Of a stretch of 64,000 nucleotides of DNA, positions 9,755-20,938 are shown in pieces. The translations under genes and the position numbers were made by a program. Position 1 is the stretch's first letter. Each line of letters opens with the position of its first letter. The notes under the pieces are model-generated. The model was not told the origin of the DNA. It made no database searches and saw only the letters and a program-made list of their open reading frames with translations. The stretch lies in the NCBI GenBank assembly GCA_036936605.1, contig JAUPFV010000002.1:267724770-267788769 (forward strand), in the 5' to 3' direction. Origin of the DNA: Limnanthes douglasii subsp. nivea. Taxonomy: Eukaryota; Streptophyta; Magnoliopsida; Brassicales; Limnanthaceae.

Positions 9755-10160
9755 TGGCATGGATTATAGCCTGAGGGTAGGCTTGTAATTTGGTTGATGT
9801 TTTATAGTAGTATGTGGGTATTATATGTTTAGAGTAGAGAGTAGAGAGATAATTAAGCTGGCTGGTAGCAGTTAATTCTCATTACCCACACTTAATACAG
9901 GTGGTTGGGTATTTATACCCTGATGTTTGGGCCCTTATGGGCTTTCAGGTCATGTTTAATGGACTCGGGTCATGTTCAAAGACCCATGAGCTCTTAAGTA
10001 AGAGAGCAAGTAGCTTAGTCAAGAAGTGTTTAGGTTTTTTAGTACTTTTGTCATAGTTCAAACAGTCCTATGGTCTGAGTGTTCGAAGTGATCTGTCTGG
10101 TCCGAAGGCATTGAACCGAACTGTCCTTGTCCGGGGAGCATACAGAATTCAGACTCATCA
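9755..10160 (-). repeat. Element 1 5' LTR
   Basis: It is 406 bp and is the promoter-bearing LTR of the leftward element. TATTTATA on the plus strand at 9910-9917 is its TATA box read on the minus strand. It is followed by the target duplication GATAC (10161-10165). In seven of nine differences within the 389-bp core, it has A or T where the other LTR has G or C. Confidence 0.92.
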
Positions 10161-10165
10161 GATAC

Positions 10166-10960
10166 AAGAACCAAATGTTATTAAACAACTCTTGAAGACA
10201 TTAGTTTCAAAATTATACCCCAGTTTGTAGTCACTACTGTTATCAAAATCATTAATTTTTTGAAATAACTCGAAGGTAGATTATCAAACGTAGTGCTCTA
10301 TGTGTATGCAATCGTCTCAGATTTATCTAAAACAATCCATGAAATAAGATATGAGATATATAACCAGCAATGATTTTTTTTAAATGATTTTACATTTTTT
10401 ACTATAGCCTCAGCATTTCTCATAACACAAGCATATATCTCATTAGCAATCAAATCTGATGATAAATTGTTTATACTTTCTTTGCAAAAAAATCAATTCC
10501 GCAAATGTGAGGTTGGACATATTTCTTACAACAAAAAAACGAGTAGACTTATCTTTTTTTAGCATAAAGTATCAAATGGAAGCCCTATGATTTGTTTTCA
10601 TACAATAAACAATTACTCTTTCTTTAGTATTATGAAGATGTTTGAACGTAAAACTTTCTTGTAAAATCCAACTTTACGAATAACTAATGTTAAACCTATT
10701 ACACCATTTTCAAGAGCTTTTCAATCACCATTAATTTTCACTAATGCAACCAATAGTAGCAAGTTTTTTTTTGTGACCAATAAAATTCATACTAAAACTT
10801 TGAGTAGTTTCTCCACAAATAAAATTTTAATTTGAAACTTCGAATAAACTTTGAAAAGTTTCTCTAACATTATCCCCAACAAAAACATCATTTTCAATAT
10901 CAATAGTAATAGTTAAAACCCCCAAAGTATCAACAATATATACCAAACAACCAAATTACC
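10166..10960 (-). pseudogene. Mutator-like (MULE) transposase, N-terminal part
   Basis: Read on the minus strand, broken frames give blocks typical of the region before the MULE catalytic core: ITIDIENDVFVGDNV, VIGLTLVIRKVGFYKKV, then a decayed CxxH-like stretch with EICPTSHLRN and IYACVMRNAEAIVKNV, and FDNLPSSYFKKL near the Element 1 insertion point. Removing Element 1 and one GATAC copy joins it to the catalytic part at 3085-4646. The identification rests mainly on that junction; this half alone would be weak. Confidence 0.5.
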
Positions 10961-11673
10961 ATCATAACCTTAAATAATATTTTTAGGCCCCCATAACAGT
11001 ATCATACCAAACAACACATTTAATCATATCTTCAAAGTATTCAAACAGACCAAGATCACAAATTACAAATTCACCATATAATTTAAAAAGATACATCATA
11101 TACATGTATTTGACAATTCAAAAAGTAAAAACAATAAACATCTCGCATCTATCATTAAAAAATAATAACACACGCATTTATCATTAGAAAAATTATATGT
11201 GTCCCGTATATATCAAACAAGTGTGTCATTTGTATCAAACAAGTATCTCACATCTATAAAAAAAGCAAACAAGTGTCCCGCACATGAAAGACGAGAGACA
11301 CGAGATTGAAATCAAGATTTAATTTTTTATTAATATATAAAACATATAATTTATAATCTATAATCTATATAAATCTAATTTAAATCATTTTTGAATTTAT
11401 ATTGAACTCATTTTTGAATTTCTAATAACTTTATAAGAGATATTTTAAAGTGTTTATTGCCAATTTTATTAGTCGATAACTTTAGTCGTAGATCATAATT
11501 CTCTATCACTCCCAAAACCGATGGTATCAACATATAAGTTTAGAATAAATTTTTAGCATAAAAGTATCTTATTCATTTGGATATATGATTTATAAAAAAA
11601 CTATAAATTTCCTTTTTTAAATCGCATGTGTTTTATTTAATCGCAATTTTACTTATTCTTTTTTTGGCTTTTT
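10961..11673. other. AT-rich interval, no gene seen
   Basis: There is no coding homology on either strand. Around 11150-11290 there are short dispersed repeats built on CATTTATCAT and GTGTCCCGCA-like words. Confidence 0.5.
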
Positions 11674-12491
11674 TAGTAAAGAGAAAAGTACCAGTAAATA
11701 CCCACTCAACTATCTAATTATCCACTAGATCCGTTTTTTGGATAGTGTCACTTGGTACCTCGAATTAAAATTTGGACAAAAATACCCCCCGACTACATAT
11801 ACCCACTGGTACCTTCACTAGTACTAACCTCTGAGTTGTTTGAAAAACTAACATGAGAGTTGTTTGAAAAACATACCTGAGAGTTGTTTGAAAAACTAAC
11901 ATAAGAGTTGTTTGAAAAACTAACCTGAGAGTTGTTTACAACTCTCTCTATTTCCTGAGAGTTATGTGCAACTCTCGCGATTTCCTGAGAGTTGTTTGCA
12001 ACTCTCTCTATGTCCTGAGAGTTGTGTGCAACTCTTGCGATTTCCTGAGAGTTGTTTGTAACTCTCTCGATTTCCTGAGAGTTGATTGCAACTCTCTCGA
12101 TTTCCTGAGAGTTGTTTGCAACTCTCTCGATTTCCTGAGAGATGTTACTGGTGAAATTGTTTTTTAAAAAAAATCAAAAAAATATCATCAATAGGTCTAG
12201 TTTTGTTCATCTTAAAAAAACAAAAACGATTGTAATTTCGTATATTTTTTCTGCGCTCCGGTTTGAAAGATATGGATCTTTTAAAAATTAAAAAAAAAAG
12301 TAAAAAAGATAAATTTTGGTTACATGGTTGTTGATGAAGGGTGGAGATACTTAGGGTATTAAAATAATGTTAGGTATTATGTGGTAATTAAGTAGTTCAA
12401 ATGAGTATTAAAAGGTAATAGAACAAAACATGGGTATTAGATGACAATAGAATAGTTGAATGGGTACTTTAGATACAATTTCCATTTACTA
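11674..12491. mobile_element. Small inverted-repeat element (MULE- or MITE-like)
   Basis: The two ends are imperfect inverted repeats. The left end runs TAGTAAAGAGAAAAGTACC and continues to ACCCACTCAACTAT; the right end, reverse-complemented, runs TAGTAAATGGAAATTG and continues to ACCCATTCAACTAT. Both subterminal regions carry spaced TACC words, as do the ends of the larger element at 16606-21054. No coding region was found; the interior is largely a minisatellite. No convincing target duplication was seen, so the limits may be off by some tens of bases. Confidence 0.45.
11832..12144. repeat. Palindromic 30-bp minisatellite
   Basis: Seven exact 30-bp periods start at 11925. Each unit contains GAGAGTTG-TTTG-CAACTCTC, an 8-bp stem with a 4-base loop. 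About 90 bases of a 24-26-bp variant without the right arm (GAGAGTTGTTTGAAAAACTAAC) come before it. The open frame across it is only a translation of the repeat. Confidence 0.85.
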
Positions 12492-14689
12492 GAACCACGG
12501 CTTTTCAATCTAGCCTATATTTTTTACCGTGGTCATAAATCCGATTTTTTCCCTTTCGGTATCTTCTTTTGTTTTTATCGTGTATCTAATTTCTTTTGAA
12601 TTAAATAAAACTTTTATAGTCTAATTTTTTTATTTTTTTCATTGTTGCTTAGAATTTATATACACTTGAAGACTACGTGAAGATAATCATTTTCTTTTTT
12701 GGTTTTTTTAACTCGTGTTGTCGCTAAATTAAAATATAAAAAACATAGGATTATTTTACATATAAGAAATTCTAACTCCTTACTCAAATGAGTATATGAA
12801 TTATCTAAAGTAATTTTTAATACTTGTTCTCATCTAATAAGATAATGTAGAGAGAGGAAAGAGCCCTATATATATGATTTTTATTTTTATTTATTCACTG
12901 CCATATTTTTAAGAGTAATAAATATTGTATGTAAAAGGTTGTTGTATTTGAGCATGGTGATATGGTATTTATATTCAATTCTAATTTGAGTATTATTTAT
13001 GAAAGGTGAAAGTTTTTACTTCTCTAACGGATTCTTAAAAAGTAATTAATGAAAGTTGAGCAATATCATTTGAAACCGTTAAGGTACAAGGTCAAAATGA
13101 CTTGCCGTTAGAGTACAAAGTGACATTGTTTAATGATTCTCCATAATTAGATGATAAGGAAGAGTAAGAAGTTTTTCACACATTCTCAAAATTTCAAACT
13201 CGTATTTAAATCTCTTTTACTAGTTTATAAAAAGTAAATTTTTATCGAATATTTCATGTCATAACATGTGAATTATGAATTACTTAGTATGTTAGTTATA
13301 TCTACTCGCTCAATTTTTTACTTGAATAATCAATTATATAGTTTATCATTAATTTACTTTTCTTGATTAACTTACTTGGTCACTTTTCTCACAGGTTGAC
13401 CACAAAGTATACCATTTCAGATCTTTAGAAAAATACCTTGTAGTACCTAAAACAAATTTCAATAGTCGTATGAACACGTTGAAGATACTCATACCAGCAT
13501 AGACATGTTTGATATGTTTCTTACCTACAAATATTCCTCACAAAAGTAATAGTTTATGCATTATCTTATCACGAGGGTAATATATTTTGAGCAAAAGTTT
13601 TAATGGCCACTGTATTTTTTCTCATCTTGAGTAAATTTTGTCTCTAAGAAAAATGATTTCAGCTTTAAGGATCAATGAAAATTAGAAAGTTAATAACTTC
13701 AGTGATATTCTACATCATAAATTATTATTATGTTCTTTTATAAAAACAAATTATAAATATTTCATGTTACAAAGAACTCTATTGTGGACATTCAGCCAAT
13801 GAATTGTTAGTAATCCTAACTCACTCGTACTAATGAACAATGGTCTTAGGCAATGTATATGTAATGATATTTCTAACCCGAAGACTAATGAAATATATAT
13901 ATGGATGTGGTACATGAATTATAAAGTTTTTTAATATAATGTTTGCATTGATTGTTGAGTCTAAATCATGGATGCAGGTTTATTACATAGTGGAAGAATA
14001 TGAGGTAGAAAACTCAATATCTGAGTTTAATGTTGACGCAAATTAAAAGATGTAGTAGAATTTGACGAATGAAGAAAAGATCTTATTAGAACTTAAACTT
14101 TCAGTAGAGAGACTAAAGAGGTGAATAAGCTCCATGATCTGTTTTAAATAATTTAGTTGTTCGCACAAAAATTTCATACTGCATCTTTATAATTCGGTTT
14201 TATGTAAATTTGAATTTTCAAGTTTATTATAATAGACATAGACATAGTTTGTCATATCAGTCTTTAATATCACTCGATTAAAAAAAGATACGGACCTGTA
14301 ACTTTGATTATGTCATGAGGTTGTACAATTGCATTTGTATATATGTATTTCGATTTTTACATGCTTAATATTATTCATCTTAAACATACACGTAACACTT
14401 TTAAGCATTAAACAATTGTATATTTCCGGTAATAATTTTAAAATATAATGGTAATTGATTTGATTTGTTATGGTTTATTAATATTATATTAAAATGAATA
14501 ATGGTAACATGAATAATATACTAGTTACAAGACTAATAGTGACGTTTTTGTTAAAAAAAATGAAGTTTTTATGATTTGTGTAACACTTTTAGCACAAAAT
14601 AGTTTTATATTTCATGTAATACTTTTGAGATATTGTATCTAACTTGATTTGTTATAGTTTATTAATGTTACTTATTCTGAACAAGAATA
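12492..14689. other. AT-rich intergenic DNA, no gene seen
   Basis: There is no supported gene on either strand. Short A/T homopolymers and simple words dominate. A weak resemblance to the tail of a CACTA transposase near 13975-14100 (plus) was not strong enough to annotate. Confidence 0.5.
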
Positions 14690-14860
14690 ATAGTAACAAA
14701 AAATAATAATAACGAAAATAATTGTAACATGATTAATAGTAACATAAATAATAACATGAATAATAGTAATAGTTACAAATATAATAGTAATAGGATTAAT
14801 AGAAACATGATTAATAGTAACAAAAATAATAGTAACAAAAACAATAATAATCCTATTATT
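14690..14860. repeat. Simple-sequence tract, AATAGTAAC-type
   Basis: Degenerate tandem copies of AATAGTAACA and ATTAATAGTAACATG. The open frames on both strands here are low-complexity (Asn/Ser/Lys one way, Ile/Thr/Val the other) and are not genes. Confidence 0.75.
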
Positions 14861-15055
14861 CGAGTTTATCAGGCCTTTACATATCCCGATACACACACGA
14901 ATATACTAGAAACTCAAAGCAGTCAATAAAGTAATACCACAAAAGTGATCGAAACCCATACATATCTAGTAATCTCACAAAAGATGTAAAAATACAAAAA
15001 GGTTCATATTGTAAACATAAACCAATGTGAAAATTTAAAATTATGAGATTTGGTA

Positions 15056-16295
15056 TCAGAAATACACCAATGCAAGGTCAAACAATTCTATGGAATCTAC
15101 AGTAGCATACGAAAGGCCCACAAATAAAGTTGTCAAAAGCTGTAGAGCATATGAGTGGTGTAACTCGGCAAGGTTTTTCTTATAATCTTCGATCGTTGCC
15201 GAATAGGAAACTGCTTGATAAAGTTTGAGGAACTCATCGACCATGTCCGTTTTCGGTAAAAAATTCCTAGCGTATGAGTAAATGTTCTCATTAATATGCG
15301 AAGTGCAGAGCATATGAGTGGCATACGAAAATATATCATCGATAGCATTCATTAAATCCAACTCCATATCCGAGACGATATCATCGATAGCATACTACAT
15401 TTTCCGAGTCTCTAAGCTTCAAACTGTGGTATAACTCTTTTAGTCGAGAACCGACTTTCATTTGACTACAAACAAACACATATTCTTCCACTTTTAGTCT
15501 AGCGGCTCGTGAATGACCGTTCGAATGTAAAAATGGTTGGTGGTTGTGTTTCTTGTTTACTACTATTAATTTTCAATAACTTGGTAATTGTAAGACCGAT
15601 TTTCTCCTTAACACGAACGGAAAATCGTATTTTTTATGAACATTCTCGGCGCTTCTTAACATACCCCGGTTTGGGGTAATGTTTGTAAACATCTTGGCCC
15701 TCGCACCTGAAATACAATATTGGAGTTTTCCCATTTTTGCTACCTTCGTCATCTTTACTCTAAACTAAAATGAATCATAAATTCGTGCTTTTAGAACCAA
15801 CCCATGAGACCAAATCAGATTGCGTAATCGGCCATCGAACATGGCGGTTCGTCTGATCCTTACGAAAATCATGTAATTATATCAAAATATACTAATTTAA
15901 TTACTCATTTCAAATTATTTTTAAATCGCACATAATTGTGCATGTAATTGACTAAAATTGCGCTGACAACAAATTTGTGCAAAATCACGAACTTAAACTA
16001 CTAATTAATTGCCAAAATCACGGATACAGTATTCGTGATTTTGGAAAATCGTGAAGGATGTTCGCGATTTATACATGAACATCAAACCCACATTCATGCA
16101 TTTTCGCACACTCTGGGTGCGCGATTCGTCCCTTATAGCGCGCGATACGTGTGAAATATCTACGTGCAAAATATCTACTTAACTAAAAAACAACAACGAA
16201 ATCTACATCAACAGATGGTCCGTCAAAGGCTCCTCCTCCGATGCAAAATCATCCACATTGCAAGAAAAAATATCATTCAAATCACTTAAATCCAT
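15056..16295 (-). pseudogene. Second MULE transposase pseudogene (FAR1/OTU-associated type)
   Basis: On the minus strand a plausible start at 16295 reads MDLSDLNDIFSCNVDDF. Near 15560-15440 is a DNA-binding-type block with CPF-like FPFVLRRK, then KKHNHQPFLHSNGHSRAARL, matching the HNH---GH--A-RL signature, then LKELYHSLKLRDSENV, matching the I--TLK-RD--N motif. Near 15330-15150 is LCTSHINENIYSYARNF and FLKLYQAVSYSATIEDYKKNL, matching the family's LC-WHI-KN and later block. The segment between them, holding most of the catalytic core, is absent. Stops are present, so this is a decayed, internally deleted copy, distinct from the MULE at 3085-10960. Confidence 0.7.
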
Positions 16296-16605
16296 AATGT
16301 ATGATGAATTTAGTGTTTTTTAGTTTTAAATGAGGGTTTAAGAGAAATTTGGTTGGAGAAGAATGTTTGAAATTTTATTTTTTTGACCAAAAGTTAAATT
16401 TTATATATAAAAAACAAAATAATCATTTCAGAAAAATTTGATTTGAAAATCTCGAGATATGAAAATTGTATCTCATTTTATTATTTTAATCATACATACC
16501 CATTACAATAACTTTACCTAATATAAACGATCGTTGATCTCGGACATGGAACTGAAAATAAATATTAAAGGTGATATGAAATATTATTTAGCCAAAATAA
16601 TAATA
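15640..16605. other. Mostly non-coding DNA around the MULE 5' region
   Basis: Apart from the N-terminal remnant of the MULE pseudogene (about 16295-16200), this is AT-rich with no further gene. A decayed CG-containing stretch (15980-16170) repeats the words AAATCACGA and TCGTGATTTTG. Confidence 0.4.
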
Positions 16606-17097
16606 AGGGAAATGACAGTTTAAGTACCTATTTGCCAAAAATATTGGTATCTAGTACCTAAAAATGGGTTAACGCTCACTTAATACCCATCTCAATAAAA
16701 TAATTCCCTTTAAAGACCTAATTTTTTTTAATATCATAACTAGCCTTAACCTAGTATATAAGCCTTATTTTAAGAATTAATGGGTATTTTCACCCAATCA
16801 ACAATTTTGAATTTTGAACCAGCCTCCACCCTCTCTCTCTCTTAACCCCCTCTCTCTCTTAACCCTCCTAAAACACCTGAACCATCGTCGACCTCCCTAA
16901 ACCACTGTCAACATACCGTCATCCCGGCGACCAATCTAAACCACCGTCAACCTCCCGTCGACCACCCTAAACCACCGTCCGGTACCTATAACCATCGTAG
17001 TCCACATTTTTCAACAAACAACCACAAAAAACCGTACTGTTTTCTCACCGGCGAGAAAAATAGTATCGGGCATTAGTCAGCAGAACGATTAAAACGA

Positions 17098-17634
17098 TTA
17101 ATAAGCACAAAATTTGTAATGTTTGGCCTGAGATGAACAGAAGAACATATGCATGACCAAAACAGATAGGAGGTAATGATTTCTCAATACATTATTGTAC
17201 CTGAAACCAGAGAGACTCCCAACGAACGCCATAACTTCTCTCCATTTTTTGACATCGGCCTCTTCAAAATTTGCATCGTATATCGCGAAAGATTTTTGGA
17301 ACAGACAATCCAGTAGACGAACATGTTTGGGATTAACTTTGTAGAAAACATGAAACATATGCCTCCTCAGCTCGTATATCTTAGCTAGTTCTCGGAGGCA
17401 GCGGGGGGAGTCAGCGTAATCACTAGAGATTACAACGATGGAAGCTGCAGAATCTTCAATTGCAACTTTGAAGGGCAGTTCTACTTCGCAAAAATCTCAG
17501 ATTTCTTCCTTGTCTAGCGCCTTGTGAAGACTCATGGTGAAGCACTCGCGTGTCTCGTCTCCAAAACTGATGAAAACGTCACAGTGTATCCTGTTAGCCA
17601 CCATTGACGGAGGAGAAGTGATACCATCTTCCAT
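17098..17634 (-). pseudogene. TIR-domain exon fragment of a TIR-NLR-type gene
   Basis: From an ATG at 17634 the translation reads into CDVFISFGDETRECFTMSL, then KVAIEDSAASIVVISSDYA, then CLRELAKIYELRR, then VFYKVNPKHVR and VKKWREVMAFVGSLSGF. These are the D-F-SF-GE/DTR, A-I--S-I-I-VFS--YA, CL-EL--I and VFY-VDP--VR motifs, in order, of plant TIR domains (NADase/signalling domains of TNL immune receptors). One in-frame TGA interrupts it after about residue 50. After SLSGF comes CAG|GTACAA, a good donor at the usual end of a TNL first exon. No NB-ARC or LRR sequence follows. It lies inside the inverted-repeat element 16606-21054, so it is best read as a captured fragment. Confidence 0.75.
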
Positions 17635-17821
17635 TCTCCGATTGTCGGTTGTTAGCTAGTAAATTCAAATTAGGGTTTGGTGCTTGTCTTCGTGAATGCG
17701 TAAAGCATCTATGAGAAGTTGAAAACCGAGGACAAGTTTACGATCATGCAGGACACTAAGAAGCATCCCACCCATTACTTTAAGCGGACAAGATAGTTGA
17801 TATATTAAAATGAAAGTTGAT

Positions 17822-20240
17822 ATATTAAAGGGACATTGGTAGATACAGTGTAATACCTCTGCGATTGTAAGTGTACAATGAGATTGCTAGATAGGCTATG
17901 ATTACATTGCTAGATACAGTGTAATACAATTTTTTGACATTGCTAGATAGGCTATGATTACATTTCTAGATACTTGTTATATCATTTGTAGTTGCATTGA
18001 AATTAAGTTTATGATGCCACATTGCTCGATACAGTGTAATACCTATGCGACTGTAAGTATACAATGAGATTGCTAGATACGTGTATGTGAAGTTACTTGA
18101 TACAACATTTTCCAGACATGAACATTCCACTAGCATGAAGTACATGGACGTCCTAATCAGCATAAAAAAAATGGTAGATGGGTTGTAACGATGTTGATAG
18201 ATACAGCCGCATATCATTGCTAGATACCTTATAAAGATATTGCTAGATACAACATCTGAACATCGCTAGATACATTATAACGATTATGATGGATACAGCA
18301 TCAAAAGATTGCTAGATGGATTGTAACGAGGTTGCTAGACATGAGTTAATGCACATTGCTAGACATGAGTTAATTCACATTGCTAGACATGAGTTAATGC
18401 ACATTGGTAGATACGAGTTGTATTTCATTTATATTTTCATCAATATAACATTGCTATGTATGGCATATATGACATTGCTAGACAAGAGTTATTTGACATT
18501 GCTAGACACGAGTTATTTGACATTGATAGAAAGGAGTAAGTTGACATTGCTAGACACGAGTTAATTTGCATTCAGATTTTCATTCAATTTGACATTGCTA
18601 GATAGGAGTAATACGCCATTGCTAGACACGGGTAATTGGACACTGCTTGACACGAGTAAATGTGTATTCAGGTTAGCATTCATTTCACCTTGCTAGACAC
18701 GACTAACTTGACATTGCTAGATACGAGTTATTTGACATTGCTAGACATGCTGAACTAGACATTGTTAGACACGAGTTATTTGACATTGCTATAAACGAGT
18801 AGGTTGACATTGCTAGGCACGAGTTAATTTGCATTCAGATGTTCATTCAACTTGACATTGCTAGATATGAGTTATAGACATTGCTAGACACGTGTAATTT
18901 GACACTGCTTGATACGAGTAAATGTGCATTCAGGTTAGAATTCATTTCACATTGCTAGATATGAGCTATAAGAAATTTCTTGTATTATGTTAATTTAAAA
19001 GATCCCTACAAACAACATCCACAAAAATTAAAATACATAAACAGTAATTGTTTTCACATACAAACAGAACTACGACACATTGCTAGATAAGGCAAACAAA
19101 ACATGTCAAGCTTGCGATCGTGTGCATATATCATCCACATCAATGTCCTACTTCGACCTGCTCACATATAAACACCTCCAGTAACCTAACACCAACATTG
19201 ACACAAAACCATCCCCAACCATTACCTGCTACACCTACAACCACGCCAAAATTCTAAAATTACATCGACATAAAAAATACATGCTTAACTGAACATAAAA
19301 AACTATTGAACTTCCATACTGCAACACCTTGAACGTCTGAAATATTATCTCTAACGTGTTTACCGAACAAAAAACAACAGAAGTCTGTACTTACCGACGT
19401 CGACTTCTTTTGTCAAGGTTGTAACGATGGTAGATGGGTTGTAACGAGGTTGATAGATACAGCCGCATATCATTGCTAGATACATTATAACGATATTGCT
19501 AGATACTGCATTTGAACATTGCTAGATACAGTATAACGACTTTGATAGATGCAGCATCAAAAGATTGTTCGAATGGGTTGTAACGAGGTTGCTAGATACA
19601 CATGTGAACATTGCTAGATACAGTATAACGACTTTGATAGATTCAGCATCAAAACAATGCTTGACATGTTATATAGACATTGCTAGATACGTTATAAGGA
19701 GATTGATAGATACAACAGTGTAAAAATATTAAAACATTGCCATACATAAACTAGATTCACTACTACACTACTAGATGCGTTGTATGTTCCTGTAAAGACA
19801 TACTGACAGTGCTAGACATGGGAACACAGACTACATACATTGCTAGATATGTACAACATTTCATGTATATGATACCAAAATTACCTGAAACAGATACATT
19901 GCTAGATATGGCTACTAGATATGCTTGCAAACATTCCCATTTGAAAACTACTTAGTTATAATCCGAACAATCCCATAGTAATATCTATTTCACCCATCAA
20001 CCACTTAAACAAAAAAACTAAGCAGCGAACATATACATTAACAGTCTCACTTCATTGCCACATTGCTAGACGTGACCAAGTTCAACTACTACATTGCTGG
20101 ACGTGTAGTGCCTGACGATAAACTAGTAGCAGACATTGCTAGATACGACCAAAAATATTCTCCGCATTGCTAGATACGTACAACATCCCTGCATATGCAC
20201 AAAAAACTACCTCAAATCTATACATTGCTAGACTTTCGTA
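17822..20240. repeat. 2.4-kb minisatellite built on ACATTGCTAGATAC
   Basis: Dozens of copies of (G/A)CATTGCTAGA(T/C)A(C/T) are spaced about 21-45 bases apart. The clearest local period is 24 bases (18350-18410, ...GAGTTAATGC), with other local families at 18470-18960 and 19430-19730. A segment at about 19430-19650 repeats part of 18180-18345 almost exactly, showing a higher-order duplication. Non-repeat DNA (about 19000-19420) interrupts the array. No open frame of note. It lies within the Pack-MULE-like element, between the TIR exon and the right-end promoter. Confidence 0.85.
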
Positions 20241-20609
20241 CTTGAACCAGGCGACATTGCGATTCTATAGTACAACAACAACTAACCAGTGTCATCGGCA
20301 TTGTCTGACACTATTATAACCACGGCGAGACTAACCAGCCATGTCTAACTACTGACGCTGGTGTAACACTATGGAGTACAACTAAATTTTATCACCATGG
20401 AGTAACACTAACTCTGTACAGTAAACGAAATGCCAAAATGTTGCCGGAGAACGGAGAATTGTCGAACACAGTACTCAACGACAGTCAGTACTCCGGTGAC
20501 GTCGATAAAATCGGGTTTGTTACTCACAAACACACAGTAATATAGACGGCGACGGTGACGCAGTCGGTGGATGGTGGACGACTGCCGGAGTCCAGTTCGG
20601 GTTTGTTAC

Positions 20610-20846
20610 TTACAGACACAGTAAATCGGGTTTGTTACTCACAGACACACAGTAACTCGAACGTACCTTATCGACGGTGATGAAGCCGGTGGAGGGTCGA
20701 CGACTGCCGGAGTCCAGTTCTTGATCGGTATCGGGTCGAGAGTTAACGTCGCCAGAACGGTTATGGTTGACGCTACGGTTAAAGCACGTTCGGTTCAACT
20801 TCGTCTTTTGGGGTCGCTTTCGTTTTTCGTGTTTCTCTCTCCTCAA
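20610..20846 (-). other. Possible first exon near the right end of the Pack-MULE-like element
   Basis: A basic ORF starts MRREKHEKRKRPQKTK at 20846 and runs to a possible donor (GATAAG|GTACGT, near 20668). A TATA box (TATAAAAA on the minus strand, 20938-20931) lies about 85 bases upstream. About 35 bases (AACTGGACTCCGGCAGTCGT and following) are duplicated within the region, near 20570 and 20700. It could be a 5' exon of a minus-strand transcript reaching the TIR exon at 17634, but nothing shows that the two are joined. The protein is not recognised. Confidence 0.3.
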
Positions 20847-20930
20847 AATTAGAAATGTGAAAGTGGAGGGAATTGGAACCCAAAAGTCAGATTAGAAAGT
20901 GAAAAAAGTTGGTTTCAACCAAAAAACCCC

Positions 20931-20938
20931 TTTTTATA
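20931..20938 (-). promoter_or_regulatory. TATA box near the right end of the Pack-MULE-like element
   Basis: TATAAAAA read on the minus strand, about 116 bases inside the element's right end and 85 bases upstream of the ATG at 20846. Confidence 0.35.

Larger units (their letters stand above)
4652..10160 (-). mobile_element. Element 1: gag-pol-deleted Tat-lineage Ty3/gypsy LTR retrotransposon
   Basis: Two LTRs (4652-5060 and 9755-10160) in direct orientation are flanked by a perfect 5-bp target duplication, GATAC, at 4647-4651 and 10161-10165. The element points leftward: the 5' LTR is on the right, and the PPT lies next to the left LTR. Between them are only the C-terminal part of integrase (minus strand) and a plus-strand antisense gene. 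Against Element 2 (29498-40007, same family) about 4.9 kb is missing: PBS, gag, protease, RT, both RNase H domains and the integrase N-terminus. The two LTRs differ at roughly 12 sites plus a 3-bp indel (counted by eye), about 3 percent, so it is older than Element 2. It sits inside the MULE pseudogene. Lacking pol, it could move only with proteins supplied in trans. Confidence 0.93.

Noticed and set aside
11964..12167. Open frame with a ten-residue repeat (RVVCNSLDFL)
   Set aside because: It is only the translation of the 30-bp minisatellite, with no promoter or homology.
13975..14100. Possible CACTA transposase tail (VYYIVEEYEVENSISEF) on the plus strand
   Set aside because: One short, weak block only, with no CACTA ends or further domains.
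14672..14929. Low-complexity open frames on both strands
   Set aside because: Both are translations of an AATAGTAAC-type simple repeat.
17822..20240. Regularly spaced repeats as a CRISPR-like array
   Set aside because: This is eukaryotic DNA, spacing is irregular, units are diverged and no cas genes exist. It is a minisatellite.
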